Below are positions 41,115 to 50,331 of a DNA stretch of 64,000 nucleotides, one piece after another. Location: positions 124,001-188,000 of the forward strand of contig JALNJK010000002.1 in assembly GCA_023268355.1 (NCBI GenBank), written 5' to 3'. Each line of letters begins with the position of its first letter. The stretch's first letter is position 1. This stretch comes from Candidatus Terraquivivens tengchongensis. GTDB taxonomy: Archaea; Thermoproteota; Nitrososphaeria_A; Caldarchaeales; Wolframiiraptoraceae. Under the pieces are notes generated by a model. It was not told the origin of the DNA and ran no database searches. It saw only the letters and a program-made list of their open reading frames with translations. The position numbers and the translations under genes were made by a program.

Positions 41115-41736
41115 GGGGAGAAAGGGTAGGGGCTTGGAGAAGAAAGTCGTCGAGCTACTCTCGAAAGGTCTCAGCTATGCCGATGTTGCCAAAGAGGTCT
41201 ATGGTGAGGCTACGCGAAAAACGCTTAGTAGAGTATATACGATAGCAAGGAAGTATGAAGAGTATTTAGTTCAGCACAGAAGAAAAAATTTTTCCACGAA
41301 TGCTGAACTAATTCGGCGTGAGTACGAGCGCTTCAAGGAGCTTTACAGGCGCTTGAAGAAGCTCAGTTTAAGGCAGGACGAGCGGCTACGGCAGGAGATA
41401 AAGCAGATTTTACTGAAGCGCACCATGAAGGCCCAGAAGGATGCAGAGATTTCCCAGCGAAAGTTTGCACAGGTCGAAAGCTGGCTTGACCATGACGTCG
41501 TATCTAGGGAGCTTGCAGAGGAATGTTACGCCATGGCGAAGCGTTGCTTCGAGGATGGCGACATCAAGAACGGTCAGAAATTCCTTGAATTGGTGGTAAA
41601 GTTCTTTAAGTTGAGCCAAAAAGCTAAGTTCGAAGTGTTAGCAGAGGAGGCTCAGAAAGCCCTGGCAAAAATAGCAGCAAAAAATGACGGAACGCTCCAT
41701 CTGCGCTCCGGAGGTAGAATGTATGAAGAAGGATGA
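41107..41736 (+). CDS. Probable small terminase subunit
   Basis: A 209-residue basic, helical protein. The N-terminal region has a helix-turn-helix pattern (VVELLSKGLSYADVAKEVYG, then TRKTLSRVYTIARKYEEYL), followed by a coiled-coil segment (about 65-125) and a second helical bundle. DNA-binding plus oligomerising helices just upstream of a large terminase is the usual layout of a small terminase. No sequence family is certain. ATG codons at 41101 and 41107 are both possible, and an in-frame TTG lies at 41086. Confidence 0.55.
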   Translation: MGKGRKGRGLEKKVVELLSKGLSYADVAKEVYGEATRKTLSRVYTIARKYEEYLVQHRRKNFSTNAELIRREYERFKELYRRLKKLSLRQDERLRQEIKQILLKRTMKAQKDAEISQRKFAQVESWLDHDVVSRELAEECYAMAKRCFEDGDIKNGQKFLELVVKFFKLSQKAKFEVLAEEAQKALAKIAAKNDGTLHLRSGGRMYEEG

Positions 41737-42007
41737 GCGGAAGCTTATCGTCATGAAGACCGTAAGGCTTCCGCCCAAGAGAATAGACGAAAGGTCGTCA
41801 GAGGTCATCGAGAGCATCATGTTCTGGATCGTGGAAGAGGGCTTCGATGGTGTGGTCTTTGACAGATGCTTCTGCGGCTCCGACTGTGGTTATCATTCAA
41901 CCTATTATCTGAAGTGCGGCCACTCGGACATCGAGGGGCACTTCGTAAAAGTTTACAACGACTATTGTCCTGCTTGTCTCTCGAAGAAGCTGGATTACAT
42001 AACATAG
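41723..42007 (+). CDS. Small cysteine-rich viral protein
   Basis: A 94-residue protein with a cysteine and histidine cluster in the second half (CFCGSDCGYHSTYYLKCGH and later CPAC), which should bind one or two zinc ions. The preceding segment is an ordinary alpha/beta stretch. The frame is open from an ATG at 41684, but the ATG at 41723 gives less overlap with the upstream gene and is preferred. It sits between the terminase genes. Function unknown. Confidence 0.5.
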   Translation: MKKDERKLIVMKTVRLPPKRIDERSSEVIESIMFWIVEEGFDGVVFDRCFCGSDCGYHSTYYLKCGHSDIEGHFVKVYNDYCPACLSKKLDYIT

Positions 42008-42010
42008 ACC

Positions 42011-43600
42011 ATGTGGCAGGCACAGCCCAGAAGTTGGAGAAAATGGTGGAAGATATTAGCCGAGCTAAAGCAGCAGGAGCTCTTGGAGGAGCATAGGGCA
42101 ACGGTCGAGTACGTTGCCGATACACTCGCAACCATAGCTGGCATACCCCAGAGATTTGTTAGAATATTCCAGAGGATAGCGCCGAGAGACCAAAACGACC
42201 TCGAAACGATCGACGTGTTTTATCAGCGAATCAAGAGTTACTCGATCGATGAGCTGAAAAGTCCTGATGTTTTTTGCAAAGTGTTCTTAAACTTCGAACC
42301 GACTTCTTATCAGCTCAGGCTTATCGCAGACAACTCAAAGAGAATTGCAGTTATGGGCTGTCGTCAGTCTGGAAAATCGTATGCATTAGCCGTTAAGGTT
42401 ATCTTGTTCTGCTTAACACATCCTGGCTCGAAGGCTATCTATACCGCTCCCAGCTTCAGACAGGCTAAAACATCGTTTCGAAAAGTTAAGGAACACTTGG
42501 CAATGCTAAATCCCGTAGCCCGTCGTGCATGGATTCTCGAGGAGCTAAAGACAAAGGTTAGATTCACGAACGGGAGCGAAGTCGAGGCATTTCCCTATGC
42601 CCTTGACCGCTTAAGGGGCGAGACCTGCGACTTTATACTCGTCGATGAAGCGGCATTCATTCCCGATGACGAGGAGCTTTTCGAGGGCGTTTTGAAGCCT
42701 ATGATGGCGACACGATGGGAGAGGGGCGCCCAATTAATAGCATGCTCAACACCTTGGGGCACGAACAATTACTTCTACAGAATCTTCAAAGACCCGCATA
42801 TAGCACCCGAGTGGAGCCATCAGGTCTGGACATGGCGTGAGGCTGTGGCCGAAGGTGTCATACCTATGAGCTTCATCGAGAACGAGATGCGGACTAAGGA
42901 CATGAACTTCTTTAAGCGCGAGTACGAGGTCGAGTTTGTCTCGGATGAGGGGAGTTGGTTAACGCAAGACTTGATAAACTGTTGTCTGGACGCTGATGAG
43001 CGGTTTTGGGATTTCGAGGAATACCATACGGGCGAGTTCTACATGGGTTTGGACTTGGGTAAGAAAGTTGATTATTCGGTTCTCACGGTAGTCGAGAAAG
43101 TCGGCGAGGAGCTTTACGTCAGACATGTAAAAATTTGGCCGCTTGAAACGCCCTATTCCGCAGTCATAGGCTACGTAAAGGTACTCTCAGAAAGATTTAG
43201 AACGCCCTACAAGATTCTCGTTGACCAAACGGGCGTTGGTGAATACGTTGCCGAGGACATGCTCAACGTCGGCATACCCAATTTGGAAGGTACCGTCCTT
43301 ACTGGACCAAAAAAGCTTGAGATAGCGAGCTACCTCAAACAAAAAATGCAGGAGAACTGCAAACAAGACAGCAAGGGGAAATGGTCTGGGACGTCTCGGT
43401 TACACATACCATATCCAGAGGACAACGAGCTCACTAGGAGGATAATCGCCGAGCTAAACGTAGAAAAGTACACGTTGACGAAGGACGGAAACATAAAGTT
43501 CTACCATCAAGAGGGCACGCACGACGATGTTTTCTGGAGCCTCGCCCTTGCAGTTTATGCGAGTGGAAATGCCTATAGGATGAGTATAACGCCGCTCTAA
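42011..43600 (+). CDS. terL: Terminase large subunit
   Basis: A 529-residue DNA-packaging motor of tailed viruses. The N-terminal ATPase has Walker A GCRQSGKSYA near residue 115, Walker B FILVDEAAF near 213 and a coupling motif around IACSTPWGTNN. The C-terminal RNase H-like nuclease shows GLDLGKKVDYSVL near 350, VDQTGVGEYV near 404 and HDDVFWSLALA near 508, so all three acidic positions are present. The gene looks intact. The first about 100 residues are an unusual helical extension. Confidence 0.93.
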   Translation: MWQAQPRSWRKWWKILAELKQQELLEEHRATVEYVADTLATIAGIPQRFVRIFQRIAPRDQNDLETIDVFYQRIKSYSIDELKSPDVFCKVFLNFEPTSYQLRLIADNSKRIAVMGCRQSGKSYALAVKVILFCLTHPGSKAIYTAPSFRQAKTSFRKVKEHLAMLNPVARRAWILEELKTKVRFTNGSEVEAFPYALDRLRGETCDFILVDEAAFIPDDEELFEGVLKPMMATRWERGAQLIACSTPWGTNNYFYRIFKDPHIAPEWSHQVWTWREAVAEGVIPMSFIENEMRTKDMNFFKREYEVEFVSDEGSWLTQDLINCCLDADERFWDFEEYHTGEFYMGLDLGKKVDYSVLTVVEKVGEELYVRHVKIWPLETPYSAVIGYVKVLSERFRTPYKILVDQTGVGEYVAEDMLNVGIPNLEGTVLTGPKKLEIASYLKQKMQENCKQDSKGKWSGTSRLHIPYPEDNELTRRIIAELNVEKYTLTKDGNIKFYHQEGTHDDVFWSLALAVYASGNAYRMSITPL

Positions 43601-43649
43601 CGATTTAAGAATTGCAAGAAAATGTAGGGGTGATGAACATTGGCAAAGT

Positions 43650-44801
43650 TTACATCAAACCGATCTGCTCCGCTATCAGCTGGGAAACGTCGACAACCCT
43701 TCTACCATTCTGTTGCGAAGACGCGACCTGCAATAAGGTTTGAACACACGTCGGACATGCCGTCGTTATCACCTTTGCATTCGTAGATGCAAGCACCTCG
43801 AACCTCTTTTTGGATATGCGTTCTGCTGTGGACGGGTAAGTAACCTTTAGCAGGCCCCCTCCACCGCAGCAACAGAAATATGAACCATTATTTTCAGGAT
43901 ATACTACATTCGCTATGCTACTTAGCACATTCTTTGGTTCCTTTACGATTCCGCATATTCTCGAAAGCTCGCAGGGCTCATGATACGTTACCGTTACGTC
44001 TAACCTCGGTATTTTCAGCCTCTCTTTCTCGAGACAGTTGTTAAGAAATTCCGTGAAATGAAGGACCTCAAAGTTAAGTTTTCTTCCAAGCAGCTTCGGA
44101 TACTCATACTTCAGAGCTAGGTAACATCCTGGACATCCGGTAACTACCTTCTTAGAACCAACAGAAGATATTTCCTTGATGTTGTGCTCTGCGAGGCTTT
44201 TCGCCTCCTTTAATGCGCCTGCGAGGACGAGCGGGTGCCCACAACACCATTCGTCCTTCAATACTGTCCAATCCTCATTTAAATAGTTCAGTATACCCGT
44301 CACGGCCTGCGCTATTGTCTGTACCATTCCTGAAAATGATGTAACGCATCCCACAAAATATACGAGGTCCGCCGAATCTTTGATTTTGACGTCAGCATCT
44401 GTGTACATTATCCAATCATTCCTAGATGCGTTGTCCGCTGTGTAAACGTTCTTATACTCAAGTATTGCGTTGGAAAACCTTTTTATGGTGTCGGGGACCA
44501 TACCAAGCTCAAAAAGTTTCTGTCTTGCCAGCAAAGATACCTCTCCTATGTTTATGCCTTGAGGACACTTGTATGCGCAAGAGCAGCACGTAGAACATTT
44601 ATAGAACTTCTCTGATAACTTGATTGTTGGTTGCAACTCTCCTTTCATAAGGGCTAAGAAAAGCGTTTTACGTCCGCGTGGGCTAACCGATTCATCATAG
44701 TTTTCTACCTCTACAATTGGACATATCGAGCGACAGAAGCCGCAATGTTCGCAGAAGTTAAGCTTTTTAAGCACGTCTTCCGCAGTAATTTCAAGCGGCA
44801 A
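43650..44801 (-). CDS. Fe-S oxidoreductase with two CCG domains
   Basis: A 383-residue protein of the HdrD/GlpC/LldE type. Two ferredoxin-like 4Fe-4S sites lie at the N terminus (CEHCGFCRSICP and CSTCCSCAYKCP). Two CCG domains follow, with DEWCCGHPL and YFCCCGGGG as second halves, each able to hold a non-cubane cluster. These subunits pass electrons from a dehydrogenase to a quinone or disulfide. No dehydrogenase partner is adjacent. The gene borders the viral element on its right side. Confidence 0.85.
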   Translation of the reverse strand: MPLEITAEDVLKKLNFCEHCGFCRSICPIVEVENYDESVSPRGRKTLFLALMKGELQPTIKLSEKFYKCSTCCSCAYKCPQGINIGEVSLLARQKLFELGMVPDTIKRFSNAILEYKNVYTADNASRNDWIMYTDADVKIKDSADLVYFVGCVTSFSGMVQTIAQAVTGILNYLNEDWTVLKDEWCCGHPLVLAGALKEAKSLAEHNIKEISSVGSKKVVTGCPGCYLALKYEYPKLLGRKLNFEVLHFTEFLNNCLEKERLKIPRLDVTVTYHEPCELSRICGIVKEPKNVLSSIANVVYPENNGSYFCCCGGGGLLKVTYPSTAERISKKRFEVLASTNAKVITTACPTCVQTLLQVASSQQNGRRVVDVSQLIAEQIGLM

Positions 44802-44835
44802 TTTACGTCACTCATTACTTATGAAAATCTTCCAT

Positions 44836-46110
44836 TTAATTTACCTTACTTTTTAGACGATTTATCATCACCGAAAAAGCGAATGAGGTAGCGAACGAAG
44901 GAAGGCTTGCACCCAGTTCCGGTATTAACGTCACGACCACGATGTAGACTGCTATACCAAAGAACCAGGCCAGCATGTTATCTAGCCTTATAGCTTTAGC
45001 TTTTTCGTAAAACTCCTCCAGCGTGATAGAAGACCGTCTCCTATTCACAAAGAACTCAGCCGAGACGACGCCGAGAAGTGGGACGAATAGGGCACCTATC
45101 ATAAGCAGGAAGCTTTCGTACTCTACAAGAGGAACACTTATGGCAAGCGCTATACTAACGCCGGCCACGAGGGCTATAAACCTCCACTGTCTGACCTTCG
45201 GGAATATGTTCTGGAACGAGACGGCGGACGAGTATATATCAGCAAAGCAGTTATCAGTCTCGTCGACCAATATAAGCATCAGCGCAACCCATCCAAAGAA
45301 TAAGGCACCTATGGATGCTACAACATCCTCTATGCCCAAAAGCACGACTAATGCCGCTCCTAGGACGTAGAACCATGTGTTGGAGATCGTATATCCAGCG
45401 ACAGTTCCGAAGAATGCTGAGTGAGGCCTCTTAGCAAACCTGTTATAATCAGATATCAGCGGCCACCACGATATCGGCATGACTATTACGAGGTCCAAAG
45501 CAAGGAGCAAAGGTATGGCGCTATCGCTACGAGAGAAGACCCAGCTCCAGAAGTCACCAGAACTGAATACATGATAGGTTATCCAGATCGTCGAGCCGTA
45601 GACCAACCATATCGCAACCCTCTCCAACCACTTCCTTACAACCACCAGAGGTCCGCCGAGCGCAAGTATCATGCACCAGACACCAAAGAAGACAACCCAG
45701 AAGCTGTAGGATATTGGGCCGAATATGCTCGATGTTAGTAGCGTGGCTGCCTGCGCCATTATCATGAGCTCGAATGCAGTCCAGCCTATCAACTGCACGA
45801 TGTTAAGTGTCGTCGGAAAGTAGGATGCCTTAATGCCGAGCACAGGCCTTAGGCTTACCATCGTAGGCACACCGTACCTGCTGCCCACGATTCCAGGAAG
45901 CGCTAGCATGATGCTGCCTATTATGGAGCCGAATAACGAAACGAGGAGCACCTCAGAGAATGAGAGACCTTTCAGCAACGAGCCAGCCAAGAGGACGAGT
46001 AGCCCGACACCCAAGCTCGACCAAAGGACGAAGTAGTCCAAGAATCCGAGAACCTTTGCATCCTTTGGTACAGGTTCAGTTCCCCACTCCGGTGGAAGTT
46101 TGACTTTCAT
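44836..46110 (-). CDS. NCS1-family nucleobase permease (CodB-like)
   Basis: A 424-residue polytopic protein with about 12 membrane helices. The N terminus PVPKDAKVLGFLDYFVLWSS and the following GSIIGSIMLALPGIVGSRYG are typical of cytosine permease-like NCS1 symporters. It probably imports a pyrimidine, purine or thiamine-like base with a cation; the substrate is unproven. The gene is followed on the same strand by the Fe-S oxidoreductase without obvious functional connection. Confidence 0.85.
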   Translation of the reverse strand: MKVKLPPEWGTEPVPKDAKVLGFLDYFVLWSSLGVGLLVLLAGSLLKGLSFSEVLLVSLFGSIIGSIMLALPGIVGSRYGVPTMVSLRPVLGIKASYFPTTLNIVQLIGWTAFELMIMAQAATLLTSSIFGPISYSFWVVFFGVWCMILALGGPLVVVRKWLERVAIWLVYGSTIWITYHVFSSGDFWSWVFSRSDSAIPLLLALDLVIVMPISWWPLISDYNRFAKRPHSAFFGTVAGYTISNTWFYVLGAALVVLLGIEDVVASIGALFFGWVALMLILVDETDNCFADIYSSAVSFQNIFPKVRQWRFIALVAGVSIALAISVPLVEYESFLLMIGALFVPLLGVVSAEFFVNRRRSSITLEEFYEKAKAIRLDNMLAWFFGIAVYIVVVTLIPELGASLPSFATSFAFSVMINRLKSKVN

Positions 46111-46212
46111 AGTTTATTCAACGAGACCGCTACTGTGGGATTGTTATAAATGTTTTAATAAGCGGCTTATTGCAAAAATTGTTTGAAGTTGATACGAACG
46201 TGGTAACTGTCT

Positions 46213-46785
46213 TCACTCGACCTTGATGCTAATACCCTTCGGCTTGCCCTTCTTCTTGTTGAGGACGACCTCCAAGACACCGTTCTTATACGTAGCCTTA
46301 GCACCCTCGGACTCAACCTCTTCTGGCAGCTCAACTTCTTTGTAGTACTTCCTCTCGGGCGTGTCCACCTTTATTATCAACGTCTTCTCGGTAACGTTCA
46401 GTTGGATGTCGTTCTTGTCAACACCAGGCAACTCGGCTACTACCCTTATCACGTTCTCCTCGGGTATGACATCGACCAGAGGCTCCCTCTCGCCCTTGAG
46501 TTCTAACGGTCTTCTGCCGAGCCTAGGCTTTATGTTGCCAAACTCTCTTATGATGGGCCTTCCATCGGGTCCTATTGTGATCGAGTAACCATAAACGAAT
46601 GGACCTATAATCCTCTCTACGCCCTTCTCAGTCCTTCTCTCTTTTACGAGTTCTTTGGGAACCATCTCCTCGATCCTCTTGAACTCTTCCTCAAACTCCC
46701 TGAAGAAATCCTCCCAGTATCTCTCAAAAAAGCCGAAAGGGAAGCGTCTAAATCTTCTGAAAAATTCATCCCATTCGTTTGACAA
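46213..46785 (-). CDS. hsp20: Small heat-shock protein, Hsp20 family
   Basis: A 190-residue alpha-crystallin-type chaperone. The crystallin domain spans about 95-175 (VIRVVAELPGVDKNDIQLNV, then GVLEVVLNK), and the C-terminal I-x-I motif is present as ISIKV. The N-terminal arm is rich in Phe and Arg. The start is TTG, preceded by GAGGTGG at eight-base spacing. Two TATA-like elements lie upstream; heat regulation is likely but not visible. Confidence 0.92.
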   Translation of the reverse strand: MSNEWDEFFRRFRRFPFGFFERYWEDFFREFEEEFKRIEEMVPKELVKERRTEKGVERIIGPFVYGYSITIGPDGRPIIREFGNIKPRLGRRPLELKGEREPLVDVIPEENVIRVVAELPGVDKNDIQLNVTEKTLIIKVDTPERKYYKEVELPEEVESEGAKATYKNGVLEVVLNKKKGKPKGISIKVE

Positions 46786-46856
46786 AATAAAACCACCTCA
46801 AGTTAGTTAAAGTATATCCTCTCGTTAATAAATTTAACTTAAAAGCATGAGGCTGC

Positions 46857-47882
46857 CTACCTTATACTGCTCGTCGCTTTAGAGAAGAATATCTTGATGA
46901 TATCGGCCATCCTAACTTCGACACCTATGTGCCCCTCCTCGCGCTTCATGTAGCGAAATACTTTGAGCAACTTTGAGAAGTCTCTGGCAAAGCTAAACCT
47001 GCCGCTTATCTTATCCGCAACGACGTCAAATACTTCTTTGTACGGAGAGAACCTTCTTAGAACCTCTGCGGTATATGCTTCTAGGTCTTGGACGTTCTTC
47101 AAGAAAATTTCAGCGCAGTAAAGGCTCGGTATTATGCCCTCGCCGAGTACGGATAAAACCGTTCCTATGCTTTCGCCAACGCCCACGACCTTTCCGGCGT
47201 AGTAAGGCTGACACATCGGTGGCGGTGTTATCCTAAGAGGTCTGCCGACCCTTTTGACAATCTCGCCTCCATGCTCTCGCATGAAAGCGTCTAAGAAGTA
47301 TCTCTGCCTTCCAAAGTAGTCCCCGCAACCAACATGAGCGTAGGAGTCTCCAAGCGGGAAGAACCAGATGTAGCCAGCATTCATCGGCTTTATGTAAAAG
47401 TCATCTATCGGCATCTTGTTATACTTTACTTTGTACTCAAGCGTGTGGATTATGTAGTCTTTGCTGAGTTTTGGTAGCAGAGCCCTCGGGAACCCGGTCG
47501 AGTCTATTATGAGGTCGTACTCGTCATTAAGCTGCTCAGTGCTCTTGATGTGAACACCAAACTTTACGTTATGTCCGTCCACCAAGTCCCTTTCAAGGGA
47601 TAGCTTATCGAACGTACATAGGCCTTTGAGCTTCATCCAGAAACGCGAGCTTCCGAGGTCAACGCACATCTCCTTGCCTTTGTAGAAGACATAATCTTCA
47701 AAGTTCAAGCCGACGGGCGAAAGGAGCTTCTGCATCTCGCTACCGGAGGTAGCCCATGCACAAGGCGGGTAGTAATCCGCGTAGCTGCACATCTCAAACC
47801 CGACGACCTCGTACTCAGTCGAGAGCCTGGAGACAAGATAGGAGCCTGCCACACCAAGCCCGACGACGGCGATTTTACGCAT
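46857..47882 (-). CDS. Geranylgeranyl reductase-family flavoprotein
   Basis: A 341-residue FAD enzyme. The dinucleotide-binding motif is AVVGLGVAGSYLVSRL at the N terminus, the family segments PPCAWATSG and IIDSTGFPRALL follow, and FFPLGDSYAHVGCGDYFG lies near 180. Members reduce the isoprenoid chains of archaeal lipids or quinones. The length is slightly short of the typical 390-450. It may act on archaeal lipids, but a different FAD oxidoreductase activity cannot be excluded. Confidence 0.78.
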   Translation of the reverse strand: MRKIAVVGLGVAGSYLVSRLSTEYEVVGFEMCSYADYYPPCAWATSGSEMQKLLSPVGLNFEDYVFYKGKEMCVDLGSSRFWMKLKGLCTFDKLSLERDLVDGHNVKFGVHIKSTEQLNDEYDLIIDSTGFPRALLPKLSKDYIIHTLEYKVKYNKMPIDDFYIKPMNAGYIWFFPLGDSYAHVGCGDYFGRQRYFLDAFMREHGGEIVKRVGRPLRITPPPMCQPYYAGKVVGVGESIGTVLSVLGEGIIPSLYCAEIFLKNVQDLEAYTAEVLRRFSPYKEVFDVVADKISGRFSFARDFSKLLKVFRYMKREEGHIGVEVRMADIIKIFFSKATSSIR

Positions 47883-47979
47883 GGTCCGGCGTGAAATTAT
47901 AAATTACCACCTTAAATTTTTAAATCGAGATAAAACATTTTAATAGACGAATTCCGAGATTACCCCTAGAACTTCATGC

Positions 47980-48066
47980 GGGCCCGTAGCTCAGCATGGT
48001 TAGAGCGGCAGTTGTCGGCCGAGGCTCATAACCTGTAGGTCCTGGGTTCGAGTCCCAGCGGGCCCA
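47980..48066 (+). tRNA. tRNA with anticodon CAT and a 12-nt intron (tRNA-Ile2 or Met)
   Basis: After removing 12 bases (48012-48023) the sequence folds as a standard tRNA: acceptor GGGCCCG/CGGGCCC with A73, D arm GCTC/GAGC, anticodon stem GCAGG/CCTGT, loop CTCATAA, T arm CTGGG-TTCGAGT-CCCAG. Without removal the anticodon stem cannot form. The intron would sit at position 30/31 (or 29/30), a non-canonical site. The GGGCCCG acceptor with A73 resembles isoleucine tRNAs, so the CAT anticodon may be modified to agmatidine; elongator Met is the alternative. Confidence 0.82.
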
Positions 48067-48111
48067 TAACTTCATTATGTTTTTAATGCCGGTCATCTAC
48101 CTTGACCTTGT

Positions 48112-48876
48112 ATGAAACCTAGTGTTTTTGTGGGCTGTTGCGGCTGGGCTATAAAGGGTGGTAAGCAAGCATACTATAACCGCCTTAAGACGATAGAGCT
48201 CCAGGAGACTTTTTACAAGCTACCAAAGCTGGATACTGTAAGGAAATGGAAGGAGTCGGCACCAAAGGACTTCATCTTCAATATGAAAGCTTGGCAGGTG
48301 GTAACGCACCCCCCGAGTAGTGCGACTTGGAGAAAGGCAGGCATCAAGGTTCCGGAGGGTGTAAAGGAAAATTATGGAAACCTAAAACCAACGAAGGAGA
48401 ACTTCGAAGCTTGGAACAAGACCGTCGAGGTGGCGAAAGTTATCGAAGCGGCTGTCGTTGTGGTACAAACACCACCTTCGTTCGGTTACACCGAGAAGAA
48501 CTTCGAAAATGTAGATAAGTTCTTCAGCAAAATACAGCGTGAAGGTTTCGAGATAGGCTGGGAGCCAAGGGGCAGCTGGCGCGAGAAGCCGGACGCGGTT
48601 AAGGAGCTTTGTGAAAGGCACAGCTTGATACATATAACGGACATATTCCGCTGGAGACCCGTCCGCAAACATAAGTTGTTCTACACAAGGCTGCACGGTA
48701 TAGGTAGCGGTGAGGTGAACTATTCATACAAGTACACGGACGACGACTTGGCCAAGCTGAGGCAGATGGTCGCAGATGAATCAGAAGGTAGGGATGCGTG
48801 CTACGTGTTGTTCAACAACATTTCGATGGCCGACGACGCTTTGAGGTTCAAGCAACTTTTAGAAGCATTTATTTAG
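48112..48876 (+). CDS. DUF72 family protein
   Basis: A 254-residue TIM-barrel-like protein of the DUF72 (YecE) family. The start VFVGCCGWAIKGGKQAYY and FNMKAWQVVTHP are family hallmarks, as is WEPRGSW near residue 150. The biochemical function of the family is unknown; some members are near DNA-repair or Fe-S genes. A leaderless start is suggested by a T-rich TATA-like element about 26 bp upstream. Confidence 0.88.
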   Translation: MKPSVFVGCCGWAIKGGKQAYYNRLKTIELQETFYKLPKLDTVRKWKESAPKDFIFNMKAWQVVTHPPSSATWRKAGIKVPEGVKENYGNLKPTKENFEAWNKTVEVAKVIEAAVVVVQTPPSFGYTEKNFENVDKFFSKIQREGFEIGWEPRGSWREKPDAVKELCERHSLIHITDIFRWRPVRKHKLFYTRLHGIGSGEVNYSYKYTDDDLAKLRQMVADESEGRDACYVLFNNISMADDALRFKQLLEAFI

Positions 48877-48909
48877 CTGTATGCACGCCTTATGGGAAGG
48901 CAAGGATTA

Positions 48910-50331
48910 ATGGCCGAGTACGAAGACCTAGTCAAAAGGATACTGAGAAGGAGACCGGAGCTTTCCGAGGAAGAGTTAGAGAAGAAGGTAGAGGAGAAAC
49001 TGAGAAATTCGCCGATGCTTAGCAAGCTTGGAGCACTTCTGCTCTTGGCAGATGAGTTAGGGGTTCTTGAGACGCCAGGATGTTCTGCATCAACTTTTGA
49101 TACGAGCGAATTTACAAGAATATCGTCGCTTGTCTCAGGGCTGAACGACGTCTCGCTCTATGTCAGAATTATAGCAGTCTCACCACTCGTCAGGCTAAAC
49201 GGTAGGTCCGTCCTAAGGATGAAGGTCGGCGATGAAACGGGTAAGACATCGGTCGTTGCATGGGAACAGAAGGCGGAGGAGCTAGCGACTATAGGACTAT
49301 CTCCCGGCATGGTCGTCGTGATTATGCATGCCTACACGAGAAGCGGTCCTGATGGCAAACCTGAGATACATATAGGGAAGAATAGCTCAGTAAAGGTCGT
49401 TGAAGACTTGGGAACCCTGCCGCATGTCGAGAGCTTCTTCATTCCGGCAAGCAAGGCCTCAAAAACCGAAACGTTCGATATAAAGGGGACGCTCGTCATG
49501 ACTGGCGAGCTAAGGTCCATCCAGACAAAGTCTGGTACGGTGAACATGGTTGAGGCGTTTCTGGCCGATGAATATGGTGAGGCCATTTTGGTAGCGTGGA
49601 GGGATAAGGTGGAGCTGATAACGAATACCGCGCCCGGAACAGAACTCATGCTAACCGACGTCAGGTTCAAGGGAGGACAGCTCCAGACAACCATTAGGAC
49701 ATGTATCGCTAAAGCTGCCAAAAGTAAACTGGACCTATCAAAGTTGATGACAGAATCCAAGAGGTTGATGAACAACAAGGTCCTTAGGGTACTTGATGTG
49801 ATCAAACAACGAGACTTCATAGTGTTCATAGTTTCTGAAGGTGTATGGGTTTATAGACTTCTAAGCAGTTCGCTGGTCGGCGTTGATGTTAAGGAAGGTG
49901 ATGCAATCCGTGTAATCAAAGGCTTCGTGTCAGAGAGGAATGGCAGGAAGACGATTGTAACACCAGAATATGGGGTAATGGCGGCAACGGATGAAGATGC
50001 AAGAAAGGTTCCGATGGTTGATAGAAAGAGAAGGCTTGCAGATATAAGTGGTGAGGAGTCTGACATAATAGTCGAGGGAATACTTCACACGAAGACCCCG
50101 CTGGGAGCTGTCGAGACGAAGTTCGGCAGGGCTGAAAAGATAAGCTTCTGGTTAAGGGATGGCGAGACTACGGTGCTCTGCTCAGCGTGGAGGTCTAAAG
50201 CTAGGGAGATAGATTCCATACCGATAGGTAAGCGGATTCAGTTGCGCTGGGTCAGGGTCAGGCAGAACGTCTTTGGCGAGCTTGAGATAGCCGTTGAAAA
50301 GGATACAAAGGTAGTCGTGCTGGAAGCATGA
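48910..50331 (+). CDS. rpa: Single-stranded DNA-binding protein RPA with three OB folds
   Basis: A 473-residue replication protein A. A helical N-terminal region (about 1-50) is followed by an OB fold (about 75-170, VSLYVRIIAVSPLVRLNG), a second (about 180-270, FDIKGTLVMTGELRSIQT), an intermediate helical stretch and a third (about 370-470, IIVEGILHTKTPLGAVET). No zinc finger is seen. It coats single-stranded DNA in replication and repair. The ATG at 48910 was chosen over an ATG six codons upstream because a purine-rich AGGCAAGGA precedes it. The stop overlaps the next gene (ATGA). Confidence 0.85.
   Translation: MAEYEDLVKRILRRRPELSEEELEKKVEEKLRNSPMLSKLGALLLLADELGVLETPGCSASTFDTSEFTRISSLVSGLNDVSLYVRIIAVSPLVRLNGRSVLRMKVGDETGKTSVVAWEQKAEELATIGLSPGMVVVIMHAYTRSGPDGKPEIHIGKNSSVKVVEDLGTLPHVESFFIPASKASKTETFDIKGTLVMTGELRSIQTKSGTVNMVEAFLADEYGEAILVAWRDKVELITNTAPGTELMLTDVRFKGGQLQTTIRTCIAKAAKSKLDLSKLMTESKRLMNNKVLRVLDVIKQRDFIVFIVSEGVWVYRLLSSSLVGVDVKEGDAIRVIKGFVSERNGRKTIVTPEYGVMAATDEDARKVPMVDRKRRLADISGEESDIIVEGILHTKTPLGAVETKFGRAEKISFWLRDGETTVLCSAWRSKAREIDSIPIGKRIQLRWVRVRQNVFGELEIAVEKDTKVVVLEA

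Larger units (their letters stand above)
35551..43600. mobile_element. Virus-derived element with terminase and tail genes
   Basis: Two tightly packed divergent gene sets start at a common 99-bp region (39910-40008). Leftward: tail-terminator-like, two membrane proteins, tail-tube-like, zinc-ribbon, ABC-ATPase-GNAT and nuclease genes, nearly all with ATGA overlaps. Rightward: connector-like, unknown, membrane, zinc-ribbon, small-terminase-like, zinc-binding and large-terminase genes. I see no capsid, portal, maturation protease, tape measure, baseplate, integrase or attachment repeats. It may be a decayed tailed provirus, a satellite or a domesticated packaging module. Confidence 0.7.

Noticed and set aside
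35551-43600. Integrase or attachment-site repeats for the viral element
   Set aside because: No recombinase gene was recognised, and I could find no convincing direct repeat at the borders or a tRNA at either end.
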